NCBI GenBank assembly: GCA_017531445.1 | Contig: JAFXKZ010000002.1 | Coordinates: forward strand, 265,286-329,285 | Length of the DNA: 64,000 nucleotides | Direction of reading: 5' to 3' | From: Kiritimatiellia bacterium | GTDB taxonomy: Bacteria; Verrucomicrobiota; Kiritimatiellia; RFP12; DVOR01 | Shown here: one piece after another, positions 8,825 to 18,636 of the stretch | How the letters are laid out: every line of letters begins with the position of its first letter | How positions within the stretch are numbered: the stretch's first letter is position 1 | Notes under the pieces: generated by a model | Database searches by the model: none | Seen by the model: the letters and a program-made list of their open reading frames with translations, nothing else | What the model was told of the DNA's origin: nothing | Position numbers and translations under genes: made by a program

Positions 8825-11800
8825 TTAAAACTCCACTAATGTTATTCGATGATGTTCATTTCTCAAATCATCTACATCTGCAAAAGTATACTCTCGCCAT
8901 AAAAAGGATCCACCTAAATGAATATCATAATCTACATAAATACCCCCGAACCAATCAATTTCAGATGTCGTAATATTTGCACCCAATAAGAATTCTATCG
9001 TTGCAGACATGGAGACATTCAATTTCATAAGATGTCCCAACCCCAACGTTGTATTTTTTATCCCAGGATTTATTTTCAAATTTAGTAAATTAACTTGAGA
9101 ATTTATTTCATTTTTACATTTATCAACAACTATGTGTGTATCTGCAATTTCTAAATTAATTGACGAGAAAATAAATTCTGCATCAACGCCTACTCCTGCG
9201 ATATTTATAGTTGTCCCAATACCAATGGATGCTTGAATATCACCTCCGATAGTCCATTCTACGATTTCTGCCAGCCGATTATCAGAACAACAATGTTTCG
9301 CAGACTCTCGAATAACATTTAACGAAATTCCTCCTCCAACGCCAAATGCAGCTTTTAACTGTGTCGTAAAATTATGTTTTTTGTATCCTTTAAGGTTAGC
9401 ATCAAGCAATCCTAAAATATCTATGAGAAGCCATTTATTTGAACAGAATAGATATTTATGACATCCGCTCAGATCTTCTTCTATTGGATCTCTGCTTGTC
9501 CATCTTCCGTCGGTGGGGTTGTAGTGGCGGTAGTTGTAGTAGACGAGGCCGAGGGTGTCGTCGTGGTATTCAGAGGAAAAGCGGAAAGGATTTAATGTGG
9601 TAATATCGGCGGTGGGGACGGCGTTAGAGACAGAACGCGTGACAGCACCAAAAGGCGCGTAGTCATAGTGGGCGGCGACACCGTTTGAGGTGAGACGATA
9701 AACCACATCCGAGACGTTTTTGTTGCCATCATGCATATAAAAGAGATTCAGACTCATTGTTGGCAGCTGCAGTTTCAGCGGACGAGTCGCTATTGTTTCG
9801 GTTGGATCCCAAACAAAATTCTTGTAGGTGTTGTAAGGGCTGTTGGAGAAGACCTGACGTACGCAAAGATAGTCTTTGTAGACGAAGCGTGTAAAGGTCA
9901 CCTGTGTATTTCCATTCATCTCCTTGTAAAACGTACGCCGTCCCATGCGATCAAAATCCATCGTTACGACCGTATCGCCGCATTCCCAGCGCACCGGACG
10001 GTTTTCGGCGTTATAGGTCACAGACCAAATTCCTGTAGAGGTCTTTATCAAAGTCTGATTCCCGTCCGCATCATACTGCGGCGTAAAGGAATCAATCGCG
10101 GTATACTGATTGAGCTCGTTTGCCGTATACATTTTGCCTTCGGCGATTGTGCGGTTGCCGATGTCATCGTAATTATAGGTAAATCCTTGTCCAGAAATCA
10201 GCTCGTCACGCACGTTATACCCATACGTCTGCGTTTCGCTCTGCGCCATCATTGTGCCGGACTTGTCAATTTCCGTACGCCGTCCTCCGAGGTCGTTCGT
10301 GTAGTCATACTGCGAAATTACCGCACCATTAAAGGTATTCTGGACCTGCGTCAGCAAATCACGATTGGGTTCATACGTCCATTCTGCCGTTGCACCATTG
10401 GGATAGGTTAGCTTTGATTTAAGATTACTACCCGGCAGATACTCCCACACAAAACCATCCATACCTGCGATACGTCCCGTTGTAGCATCGTAGGCAATCG
10501 TAGCTTGCCGTTCGTTCCCGATGCTGTAACCCACATCACGACCATACGTATCATAGTGGCGTGTCAGCGGCTTCAAATTTGTTTCGGTTGCCAATTCGCC
10601 GTAGTCATTATAGGTAAAGGTGGTGACACCGGCGGCGTCTGTCACTTGCGTTACGCGCCCCAAATCGTCATACGCCATCGTGATATCGGCCGTATCATCG
10701 GAATAGGTCTGCGACACCAATTCGCCATAATCATTGTACGTGTAGATCGTCACCTTCCCGCGCGCATCGGTGCGCGTAGCCGTCTTGCCATCATTGGTGA
10801 GCGTATAGGCAACCCCGCGGCCATCGGCATAAGTTTTGGCGAGCAGCCCACCTGTGGCCGCATCATACGTCCACGCAGTCACATCACCTTCAGCCGCTTC
10901 CGTTTCCTCCCGGAAGGTCGTCATCTTCACCTTACGTCCAAAAACATCATATTCATACGTCACCGGATAGGTGGCACCACCTTCATACACCTTGTTACCA
11001 CGCACGTCATACGCGTATTCGATCACATTGCCAAGGGCATTGGTCACTGCCGAAACATTCCCGGCCGCATCATACGCATAAGCCGTCACCGCCCCGGCAG
11101 CATCGGTGACCGTCGCCAAACGCCCCACAGCATCATACATCCGTGTGGTCGTATTATTCCGTCCATCGGTTTGCGATACCAACCGCCGATAGACATCGTA
11201 ATCGCTCGTTTGTGTCACCCCGGAAGTATCCGTTTCCGAGACCGTTACGCCATCCAGCGTTACCCGCTCCTGCGGATTCGTCACACCCGGCAAAGTCGTT
11301 GTCGTGGTCTGCTCCGCGCCCTCAATTGCAAGCGTCACCACCGTTTCATTCCCGCGCACATCAGTGGAAATCTGCACCAAACCCTCGGCATCCGTGCGGC
11401 TGCGCTGTTCCAGATCCCCCACACGGCGCACTTCTTCCAGCCACGGTTCGCCCTCCACCAGAATGTAAGAAGATTCCGTTTCCTGCGGAACGCGCTCACC
11501 CCGCCGGAGGGAAGCCACCTCACCCCAAACATTATACGTATAAACCACCGGAGCTTCACCATCGGTCTCGGTGCGGATGAGCTGCCCCTTATCATTGTAG
11601 GTATTATGGGACGCAATCACACTGCCATTGGCTCCTGCCGTTTCGGTTCGAACCGTGCGGCCGAGCCCATCGGTAAAGGTTTTGATCCAACGCGCCCCAT
11701 CCGGCGAACCATACGTTACCTTTTGCCAATTTGCTCCATACGTGTGATATTCCGGCGTCACCCCGGAACCCGTTACACTGACCGTGCGCCCCTGACTATC

Positions 11801-14800
11801 GCGCACCGTTTGCCGTGTCGCACCGGAGGGAGAGGTGACGAGCGTCGTCTGTTCATTGGGATACGTGTAGGTGGTTACCCGCCCCTGTTCGTCCGTCTCC
11901 GAAGTCAAACGCCCCCCGGTGTCATACGTACGCTCCGAAATCAAATCGCCCCGCACCTTGCGCACCCTATTCCCGGCGGCATCGTACGTGTAGCGCGTCG
12001 TGAGCACACCAAAACTGCCATGCCGCGTACTGGTCACCATTTGCTTCAGGGTATTGTAACTGTTGGTAGTGGCAATCGTATCGGTGCCCACTTCCCAGAG
12101 CGGCCCGGAGCAATTCCAGCGTGAATCCGTTGAAAGCCCATTGGAATACACACTGCCCAAATGCTTATGCGCCGCGCTGTAGGTGCGCGTTTCCCACGTG
12201 AGCGGATGCCACGCCTCACCAATCCACGCTTCTTTCTCAATCCGCACCGCATTCCCCCGCACATCATACGTGGTCAACGTGCGCGTGGATTTGCCCTCTA
12301 CCAACGTAAAGACAAAATCTTCATCTGCCACACCCTCGGTTTGCGTTACAACTAACGTGTCCGCATCGTAAACGTAGGTTGTCATTCTGCCATCCGGACG
12401 CACCACCGCTTGCACCTTTCCGGCTTCAAAACGATTTCCCGAAGTGGCAGGATAAAACTGTCGGATTGTCGCAAGACCGCACACGGTTGTGGTTTCAATC
12501 CGCGTCCCGTCCAATAACATTACATCACTGAACGTCTCCTCGCGCACCACCTCGCCATTCACCGTTTCCACCGTGCTCCACGGACGGCGGTCAAACACAT
12601 CCTGCGCATACACATACGTCACTGCATTCGTGCTTGCACCCACTGTCGTTTCGCTCAACGTACGTCCATACGCATCATACGTGTACCTTGTTTCCGCCCC
12701 CAATGCATCGGTGGAAGAGGCAATTTTACCCACACCGTTGCCCGACAGCACACGCGTTGCCGAAAGCAATGTCCGCCCGCCCGACGTGCGTCCCACCACC
12801 GCATTCCCATTCACCGCATCCACCACCTCCGTCTCCTCCAAGGCCACCACGCCCCCCTTGGAATACGTCTTGGTGATACGATAACATTGCGCACTGAAAT
12901 CTTCCTCCACTTCGCGCACCTCACGGACGCTTTCCGCACCACTGCCACGCACCAGCGTCCAATCGTTGTTCGCTTCCACCCACTCCCAACAGAGAGGATA
13001 ACCCCCATCATTCAGTGCAAAATACGTGTGCGCATCATCCCATGAAGCGGCAATCGTCTTCACCACCTCACCATCATGTTCCGTGCGGGTAAGGGTAAAA
13101 CCATTGGCCGATTCGGTTATCGTAATCACGCCATCGGCAACGGAGGTAATCTGTGAAATCGCACCCGATGCGGCATATTCAAGCTCAATGCCAAGGTCTG
13201 CAACGGTTGCGCGTACCCCCTGCGGTGAAATCAAGGCAACCACGGCTCCGGACGTGTCGTATTCTACAATGGAACGGTCTGCAAAACGTTCGTGAAATTT
13301 CCCATCCGGCTGTTTTATCAACCGACTGTCCCGTGACACCTTTGTCCCCACAGGAAAACCATTCGCATCATATGAAACAACCCTGCCATCAGGTTCGGTC
13401 ACTCGGCGCAATGACGGGCTCAGACGACGCATCATCGGATGATCATAGAAGAGTGCCTTTGCCGAAAACAGACGTTCGGGACGACGTTCTGCCTGCACCC
13501 GCAACGCTCCGGTGGGCATCCCGGCTAAAAGCGGTGTCCGGCCGAAAAGTTGTGACAATGACACGCAATCACTTTTCGTTTGCGTTCCTTCTGCACAACG
13601 ATTACAAGCCTCTTCGCTGTCCGGCTTATTTGAACGCAGAAGCGTCAAGGTAAAGTCAATAACTCCGGAATCTACACTTGTGCCGCCATAACTGGCATTC
13701 CACGTTAAGGAAATGGCCACCTCTTCCTGTTCTTCCTCCAGAGCCACCGCACGTTGAAACGCTGCCGCAGTTGCAGTCACCACAAAGCTACCATTCGCAG
13801 AAGGCGAAATGGACACCAATCCGTCTCCACCCGTCAACGTGTACGTCAGTACATCCGGATGAAGCCCGGACAAAATCGCCTCATCTGAAACACCAAGCCC
13901 AACCTCTAAATCCTGATCCCCCGTCACATCGGTAGGAGAGGGTTGAATCAAAATTGATTGCGCTGTCTCAACATTTCCCGACCCCGTACAAGACTGTATC
14001 AGCTTTACTTCCGCCGTCTGCGGTTGCGCTCCGGATGCAAAAAACGCATCATAATCCACCGTAAAACCGCCCTCGGTCTGTGTGACACACGAAGCCCCGG
14101 AGACAAACGTTGCTGTCGTAATCGGAATATTATCCGGATTCTCAGGAGCAATCAACGTAATCGCCCCGGAAGCAGAACCTCCCTTTTCCCACGGCACCGT
14201 GATAACCGCAGGTGACACCTGCAATCCATAGCCCAGAATCTTTCGATACAGCAATGCGCCAAAAGGCGAAACCGAAAAATCGTATGGACCACCGATACTT
14301 GAAAAACTTCCTGAAATTTCTGCCAACCCTGCATTAAGCTCTACTTCAACTATCGGCGACGGATGATTCAATGACGCAGCTATTATTGTGTCACCTACAA
14401 TGATTTCTCCGCCATCATCCACTGATAGACCAAACGCATAAACGCCATTATAAGGGACATTTATCGTTCCATCAAAGTTGAAACTACATGCATTCTTCCC
14501 ATAAGATTTTGAATCTCCACCGCCACACTGAAAACTGTCCGCCCATACCGTCTCAGTCCCATTCGTGACCCCAAATAGGGAAAACCCTTCTGTTTTCGCA
14601 TCTTCATCCGTTGGAACAGTAACCGTGAGTTTGTATTGACCGACTTGGCTTACAGATTTATTAGCACTACCTGTATAAATTAATTCCGGAGCCGTAGACC
14701 CGCTCGCGTTTCCAGCAGAGGTGGAAACTGCCGGCGATGCCGCTAAAGGCTCTGACTGCATGGCAGAGACCGCCGACACCTCCGACCAGTCCACTTCACC

Positions 14801-15139
14801 CGAAAGCGCGTAAAACCGCACCTTTACCGCCGTATCCGAAACCAGCGACAGGGGCACCAGCGCACCTTCACCCGAAAACAACTCCGCGCCCGAAGTCACT
14901 TCTGAAACAACATATCCCAGCGGCACCTCTGCCGCCAAACCCTCAAAGGAAAACACCACATCCGGAGCACGTTCTGCCGCAATCTCCACGCCCCCCGGCA
15001 CCCGCCTGCAACCCGAACACCAATCCCCTGCACACATCACCACCGGCGGATCATACAATAGTGCCACAACCGCCTCACGGAATGCCACCCCCGCGGCAAT
15101 CCCTGCAGCCAATACCACTGCAAAAACAGAATTCAACAT
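8825..15139 (-). CDS. Full-length Rhs/YD-repeat protein with variable C-terminal tip
   Basis: About 2104 residues, probably a surface-delivered polymorphic toxin or wall-associated protein. An N-terminal hydrophobic stretch (about 5-28) acts as signal or anchor. An Ala/Ser/Thr-rich region with beta-sandwich-like repeats runs to about residue 600. A long series of YD/RHS repeats (for example YTYDAAGNRV, MTYDDLGRVTQVTD) follows, ending at YYNYRHYNPTDGRWTSRDPIEE near residue 1883. The last ~215 residues are an AT-rich tip, Gly/Ile-rich (GVGGGISLN, GIGTTINIAG), which I do not recognise. GTG at 15184 is also in frame; I prefer ATG 15139, preceded by AGGG and followed at once by the hydrophobic segment. 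The predicted -10 also lies only about 6 bases from that GTG. Confidence 0.88.
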   Translation of the reverse strand: MLNSVFAVVLAAGIAAGVAFREAVVALLYDPPVVMCAGDWCSGCRRVPGGVEIAAERAPDVVFSFEGLAAEVPLGYVVSEVTSGAELFSGEGALVPLSLVSDTAVKVRFYALSGEVDWSEVSAVSAMQSEPLAASPAVSTSAGNASGSTAPELIYTGSANKSVSQVGQYKLTVTVPTDEDAKTEGFSLFGVTNGTETVWADSFQCGGGDSKSYGKNACSFNFDGTINVPYNGVYAFGLSVDDGGEIIVGDTIIAASLNHPSPIVEVELNAGLAEISGSFSSIGGPYDFSVSPFGALLYRKILGYGLQVSPAVITVPWEKGGSASGAITLIAPENPDNIPITTATFVSGASCVTQTEGGFTVDYDAFFASGAQPQTAEVKLIQSCTGSGNVETAQSILIQPSPTDVTGDQDLEVGLGVSDEAILSGLHPDVLTYTLTGGDGLVSISPSANGSFVVTATAAAFQRAVALEEEQEEVAISLTWNASYGGTSVDSGVIDFTLTLLRSNKPDSEEACNRCAEGTQTKSDCVSLSQLFGRTPLLAGMPTGALRVQAERRPERLFSAKALFYDHPMMRRLSPSLRRVTEPDGRVVSYDANGFPVGTKVSRDSRLIKQPDGKFHERFADRSIVEYDTSGAVVALISPQGVRATVADLGIELEYAASGAISQITSVADGVITITESANGFTLTRTEHDGEVVKTIAASWDDAHTYFALNDGGYPLCWEWVEANNDWTLVRGSGAESVREVREVEEDFSAQCYRITKTYSKGGVVALEETEVVDAVNGNAVVGRTSGGRTLLSATRVLSGNGVGKIASSTDALGAETRYTYDAYGRTLSETTVGASTNAVTYVYAQDVFDRRPWSTVETVNGEVVREETFSDVMLLDGTRIETTTVCGLATIRQFYPATSGNRFEAGKVQAVVRPDGRMTTYVYDADTLVVTQTEGVADEDFVFTLVEGKSTRTLTTYDVRGNAVRIEKEAWIGEAWHPLTWETRTYSAAHKHLGSVYSNGLSTDSRWNCSGPLWEVGTDTIATTNSYNTLKQMVTSTRHGSFGVLTTRYTYDAAGNRVRKVRGDLISERTYDTGGRLTSETDEQGRVTTYTYPNEQTTLVTSPSGATRQTVRDSQGRTVSVTGSGVTPEYHTYGANWQKVTYGSPDGARWIKTFTDGLGRTVRTETAGANGSVIASHNTYNDKGQLIRTETDGEAPVVYTYNVWGEVASLRRGERVPQETESSYILVEGEPWLEEVRRVGDLEQRSRTDAEGLVQISTDVRGNETVVTLAIEGAEQTTTTTLPGVTNPQERVTLDGVTVSETDTSGVTQTSDYDVYRRLVSQTDGRNNTTTRMYDAVGRLATVTDAAGAVTAYAYDAAGNVSAVTNALGNVIEYAYDVRGNKVYEGGATYPVTYEYDVFGRKVKMTTFREETEAAEGDVTAWTYDAATGGLLAKTYADGRGVAYTLTNDGKTATRTDARGKVTIYTYNDYGELVSQTYSDDTADITMAYDDLGRVTQVTDAAGVTTFTYNDYGELATETNLKPLTRHYDTYGRDVGYSIGNERQATIAYDATTGRIAGMDGFVWEYLPGSNLKSKLTYPNGATAEWTYEPNRDLLTQVQNTFNGAVISQYDYTNDLGGRRTEIDKSGTMMAQSETQTYGYNVRDELISGQGFTYNYDDIGNRTIAEGKMYTANELNQYTAIDSFTPQYDADGNQTLIKTSTGIWSVTYNAENRPVRWECGDTVVTMDFDRMGRRTFYKEMNGNTQVTFTRFVYKDYLCVRQVFSNSPYNTYKNFVWDPTETIATRPLKLQLPTMSLNLFYMHDGNKNVSDVVYRLTSNGVAAHYDYAPFGAVTRSVSNAVPTADITTLNPFRFSSEYHDDTLGLVYYNYRHYNPTDGRWTSRDPIEEDLSGCHKYLFCSNKWLLIDILGLLDANLKGYKKHNFTTQLKAAFGVGGGISLNVIRESAKHCCSDNRLAEIVEWTIGGDIQASIGIGTTINIAGVGVDAEFIFSSINLEIADTHIVVDKCKNEINSQVNLLNLKINPGIKNTTLGLGHLMKLNVSMSATIEFLLGANITTSEIDWFGGIYVDYDIHLGGSFLWREYTFADVDDLRNEHHRITLVEF

Positions 15140-15190
15140 TTGTATAACCCTAAACGTGCCCCGGCATACCCTCGCCGGCAACACATTTAT

Positions 15191-15220
15191 ACTCTACACC
15201 ACCCACCCCCAAAAAGTCAA
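15191..15220 (-). promoter_or_regulatory. Promoter of the rhs operon
   Basis: Minus-strand TTGACT (15215-15220) is separated by 18 bases from TAGAGT (15191-15196), which is followed by ATAAAT. The predicted transcription start, near 15184, gives a leader of about 45 bases before the ATG at 15139. A G-rich spacer is unusual but the hexamers are good. Confidence 0.55.
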
Positions 15221-16096
15221 CCCCAACAGAAAAATAAAATGTTCTCCTGTTTTGTCTGCCATTTTGCTTACTGTTAAACAAATTTGAGCGAAAATAGATT
15301 CAATCCATTACTTACTGCAAACAGGTCAAACCGTTTCAAAATGCAAACCGTTGAGGAAAGTTTCAAAGATTTTTGACAGTAATTTATCAATAACTATAAC
15401 AGGGCAGGGGAGACCGTAAAACAGCGGCTTCAACTACAGGTGCATACCCTGACATTTTTCAATTACTGTGCACAAATGGGAGAAAAACAGGTGCGTGTTC
15501 ATCTGATTTTTATTATTTTTCATATTGATGGCGGAAGGTTTTATTCATCACATTTACCTGTTTTTGTCTACCACAAGATATTGTAGGGGCAGTAAAATGA
15601 TTTTTTGCTGGACGAAGGAGCTTCACGTGATAAAAATGACTTGTCAAGTGATTTTTAAGGAAGAAACCCTCTTTTTGTGTATGAATAAAGGGATGCAGAA
15701 CCGAGTTTTTCAAGGAAAAGCAAGGAAGGCGAGGGGAGGGCGGGGAGAAATGGACAGTATATCCCGTCGATAACGCGGACGCGCTTTCAGAATGTCGGCG
15801 ATGTCGGCATTGCGTTTCGGCGATTCTTCGCAGAAAGTCGGGCGCGTATGTATCGTAACACCGGGGATATTGAGATGCTGACAGCAGGAAATTATTTTTC
15901 AAAGAGGTCATCTTGTGTCTTGACATCATAAGAATTCGCTCGTTAATGCACCTGATGGCGATGGTAATATTCATGACTGTTAATGATTTGACCGCACGGA
16001 AGCGATTTTCTCGACAGAGTAGAGAAGAAAAGAAACGCATGATTAACAGTCCGGAAACAATTCGGTGAGAGAAATCCGGTTTTCGGCTCAAAGCTG
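15221..16096 (+). other. Long non-coding spacer upstream of rhs and tsaC
   Basis: Nearly 900 bases without a convincing gene. Open frames exist (for example minus 16091-15513), but they show no family resemblance, no good ribosome site and biased residues, so I reject them. The stretch contains repeat A (15788-15846) and a promoter-like TTGACA-17-TTAATG near 15916-15944 on the plus strand. It also has a possible CAGGG/CCCTG paired segment around 15400-15452. A structured RNA cannot be excluded, but I recognise none. Confidence 0.5.
15788..15846. repeat. Dispersed TCGSCGA inverted-repeat element, copy A
   Basis: Contains GTCGGCGATGTCGGC (around 15794-15808) and TTCGGCGATT, ending near AAAGTCGGGCG. 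It shares its heptamer core TCGGCGA with five other spacers in this window. It lies between divergently transcribed rhs and tsaC. This is the least symmetrical copy; only a short AATG/CATT stem is visible. Confidence 0.55.
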
Positions 16097-16105
16097 TGGT
16101 ATACT
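16097..16105 (+). promoter_or_regulatory. tsaC promoter (extended -10)
   Basis: TGGTATACT, an extended -10 with TATACT at 16100-16105, lies 12 bases before the ATG at 16118. No clear -35 is visible. The predicted 5' leader is only about six bases, too short for a normal ribosome site. Confidence 0.5.
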
Positions 16106-16117
16106 GGGAAAGATTTT

Positions 16118-16705
16118 ATGCAAAACGTTTCATCAGCACATCGTTCAATCTTACCTTTTACGGAAACGGTTCTTGATCATGCGGTTGCCATCCTTCGCAG
16201 TGGCGGCGTTGTCATCCTTCCCACAGATACGGTCTATGGTCTTGTCTGTCATCCGGATTTCCCTGAAGCAGTTGAACGTATCCGCAGGATGAAACGACGG
16301 GATCGCGATAAACCGTTTCAAAAATTAGCAGCCTCTGTTGCTACAATATGGGCTGATGGTGCGGTCAAATCCAAACAAGCAGAACAGTATGCCGCCTTTT
16401 GGCCGGGGGCGTTAACGTTGGTTTTAGAAACAAAAACGGGGCGTGTTGAAGGATATCGCGTTCCGGATGCCCCCCTTTTGTGCAGATTATTGGAGCGGAG
16501 TGGGGGGATGCTATGCGCAACAAGCGTCAATATCAGTGGCGAGCCACCTGCAAATGCAGTCAATTCCATTCCGGCATCAATCCTTAACGCCGTAGATCTT
16601 GTACTTGATGGCGGTGCGATTTTGAAGGCGGAAGCTTCTTCAGTGGTGCGTATTTTCGCTGATGACACTGTAAAATTGCTTCGTCCCGGTAAACTTTTCC
16701 ACTGA
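16118..16705 (+). CDS. tsaC: L-threonylcarbamoyladenylate synthase (Sua5/YrdC/YwlC family)
   Basis: Makes threonylcarbamoyl-AMP from threonine, bicarbonate and ATP, the first step of the universal t6A modification of ANN-decoding tRNAs. 195 residues, the length of the TsaC form without the Sua5 C-terminal domain. Motifs: GGVVILPTDTVYGL (27-40), KRRDRDKPF (positively charged pocket), WPGALTLVL and CATSVNISGEPP, which corresponds to the family SANxSG loop. It stands alone between two long spacers. The start follows an extended -10 with almost no leader. Confidence 0.93.
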   Translation: MQNVSSAHRSILPFTETVLDHAVAILRSGGVVILPTDTVYGLVCHPDFPEAVERIRRMKRRDRDKPFQKLAASVATIWADGAVKSKQAEQYAAFWPGALTLVLETKTGRVEGYRVPDAPLLCRLLERSGGMLCATSVNISGEPPANAVNSIPASILNAVDLVLDGGAILKAEASSVVRIFADDTVKLLRPGKLFH

Positions 16706-17485
16706 CAGGTTCTTTTTTATCCAATTGGTGATGATGGTCTAACGTGTCGGCCATGTGGAGTATCGGACCTGGTTTCAATGCAGGTTTGTGCAACCGGATT
16801 GAAACCAAACGTGAAGAAAGAAGCGTTTCGTTTTCACTCTGATTAGAAGTTCAATTCCTGATAGCTCAAATCCTAAAAACGACGCTTCTGACGCAAACTT
16901 CATCGATACCGCACATGAATGATGATCCATTTGGATAAAACCATAGCAGTGCATCACAAAAACATCCAGCAAGAAAAACTCCACAGTATCAAAACGTCTG
17001 TAGAAGCTTTCCGAAACATTTACAAATGAAAAATAATAAAGAAGTAGTCTCACCGTTCGCCGGTTTTACCTGTAAAACAACTAAGATAGAATACAAAACT
17101 GCAGTTTCCGCCATGGAATCTCCTTATAGTGAACCATTATCAGCCTCCCTTCAGGTAACCATCTTCGCCCGCATTTGTTTCATAACTTTGATTATGCGAC
17201 ATTTAATAATACCCGTTATTCCCTCGCATAGTGTCTTATTGAAACTCTCCAAATAGAAAAGAATTGCAACGAAAACAGTTGACCGACTTAAACCACCGGG
17301 CAAAAACTACAACTGCCTCTTGCTTTCATTGCGGAAGCATGAAGTACAGTTGAAAAGTAAAAAAGAATAATCTGCAGGGTGCGGCACATTTTGATTTTCT
17401 CGGAAATCTGTTTTAGTCATTCGTGGAATTGTGTTAAAATACGGATGTATTTGTGCAAGATCGTGTTTTTTGTGGAGCGCATCGT
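16706..17485 (+). other. Long non-coding spacer between tsaC and the TPR lipoprotein gene
   Basis: About 780 bases with no supportable gene. Small frames (for example minus 17053-16775, plus 17026-17256) lack ribosome sites and recognisable content. AT-rich, with a possible -10 (TTAAAAT near 17434) for the downstream operon. The texture (short coding-like fragments, many stops) would fit a degraded gene, but I cannot name it. Confidence 0.4.
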
Positions 17486-18634
17486 ATGAACTATGCTGGA
17501 TTGATTTTAGGTATATTCGCGTTATTTCTGATCGGTTGTACTTCGGAGACCGAGGAAACGTTGTCGTTGCGCGCCGAAAAAGCTTATGCCGAGAAGGCTT
17601 ATTCAAAAGCCATCGCTTATTACGAAAAATTGCTTGAAATAAGTGGCGAATCTCCTATTACCTACAACAATCTGGCGTTGGCGGCTTATCAAACCCAAGA
17701 CTATTCCTACGCCATCAAAATGGCAGAAAAAGCACTTGCCTTAGGCCCGAAAACGGAAATTGTCGATGCGTGTTACGAACTTCTAGGCATGGTTGCCGAA
17801 GCCGAAAAGGACTATCCACGCGCTGCGACTTACTACCGGAAGACGCTCGCCTCCCCTGACGCCGCCTTGAAAGTCCGTACGCATTCCCGATTGGCCAACG
17901 TCTACATGGAGCAGGCGCATTATGATGCCGCTTTGGCATTATTGTTGACGGCAATGGAAATAAATCCGGCAGATCCCACAACAGCCTATAACTTTGGCAT
18001 TCTGTGTGAGCACGAGGCAGTTAATTTGCGTCAAGCGGCCTTGGACAGTTTTCGCCTCGCGCTTCGCATTCTGCCGAGTGACTCCCCCAAACATAAATCG
18101 GCTGCGCTTCACGTTCAACGCCTTGAAGCCTACTTGAATCGTTTGAAAAATTTGCCCACAATCACAGGCGATGCGTCTGCATGTGCAGCAGCATTGAAGC
18201 AAATGCGCAAGGCTGTGAAAAATAAGAATTACAAGACTGCTGTAGATTGTGCACGGACGGCGACTGAAGCCGACCCCTCCAACTTTGAAGCCGCACTTGA
18301 ATTGGCACGATTGTATAAAACAACTAAGAATACTGCCGCATCATTGAAAAGTTATGACAAAGCCATTGCATTACGCCCTAATGCCGTGGCCACACGCGCT
18401 GAAGCGGCCGGGGTCGCGTTTGATGCCAAAAAGTATAAAGATGCCGCGAACTACCTTCGCCCCGCGCTTGTTGTGGACCCGACCAATCGCTTAACTGCAG
18501 ATCAGATGGCGCGCATCCTTTACGGGCAAAAGCAGCGGGTTAATGCAAAGCTCTGGTTTGAACGTTATCTGCGTTTGGATCCGAACGCCAAAGAAGCCTA
18601 TCGCCGATTCGTCAAACAGCTCCCCGAGGCGTAA
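17486..18634 (+). CDS. TPR-repeat lipoprotein
   Basis: 382 residues. The start at 17486 is preceded by GGAG at eight or nine bases. It gives a lipoprotein signal: hydrophobic residues 3-15, then lipobox LIGC with the lipidated cysteine at about 17. The rest is a chain of tetratricopeptide repeats (YNNLALAAYQTQDYSYAIKMAEKAL, AYNFGILCEHE, LELARLYKTTKNTAASLKSYDKAI and others), so a periplasmic or outer-membrane scaffold for protein contacts is likely. It is the first gene of an operon with the ahbC-like gene starting two bases after its stop. No specific partner is evident. Confidence 0.85.
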   Translation: MNYAGLILGIFALFLIGCTSETEETLSLRAEKAYAEKAYSKAIAYYEKLLEISGESPITYNNLALAAYQTQDYSYAIKMAEKALALGPKTEIVDACYELLGMVAEAEKDYPRAATYYRKTLASPDAALKVRTHSRLANVYMEQAHYDAALALLLTAMEINPADPTTAYNFGILCEHEAVNLRQAALDSFRLALRILPSDSPKHKSAALHVQRLEAYLNRLKNLPTITGDASACAAALKQMRKAVKNKNYKTAVDCARTATEADPSNFEAALELARLYKTTKNTAASLKSYDKAIALRPNAVATRAEAAGVAFDAKKYKDAANYLRPALVVDPTNRLTADQMARILYGQKQRVNAKLWFERYLRLDPNAKEAYRRFVKQLPEA

Positions 18635-18636
18635 GC

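Noticed and set aside
10505..12124. 539-codon open frame on the plus strand
   Set aside because: It lies antisense to the rhs core; the long frame comes from the codon bias and repetition of the YD repeats and resembles no protein.
15513..16091. 192-codon minus-strand frame upstream of rhs
   Set aside because: No ribosome site, no recognisable domain, His/Arg/Ser-rich shadow-like composition, and it crosses repeat A.
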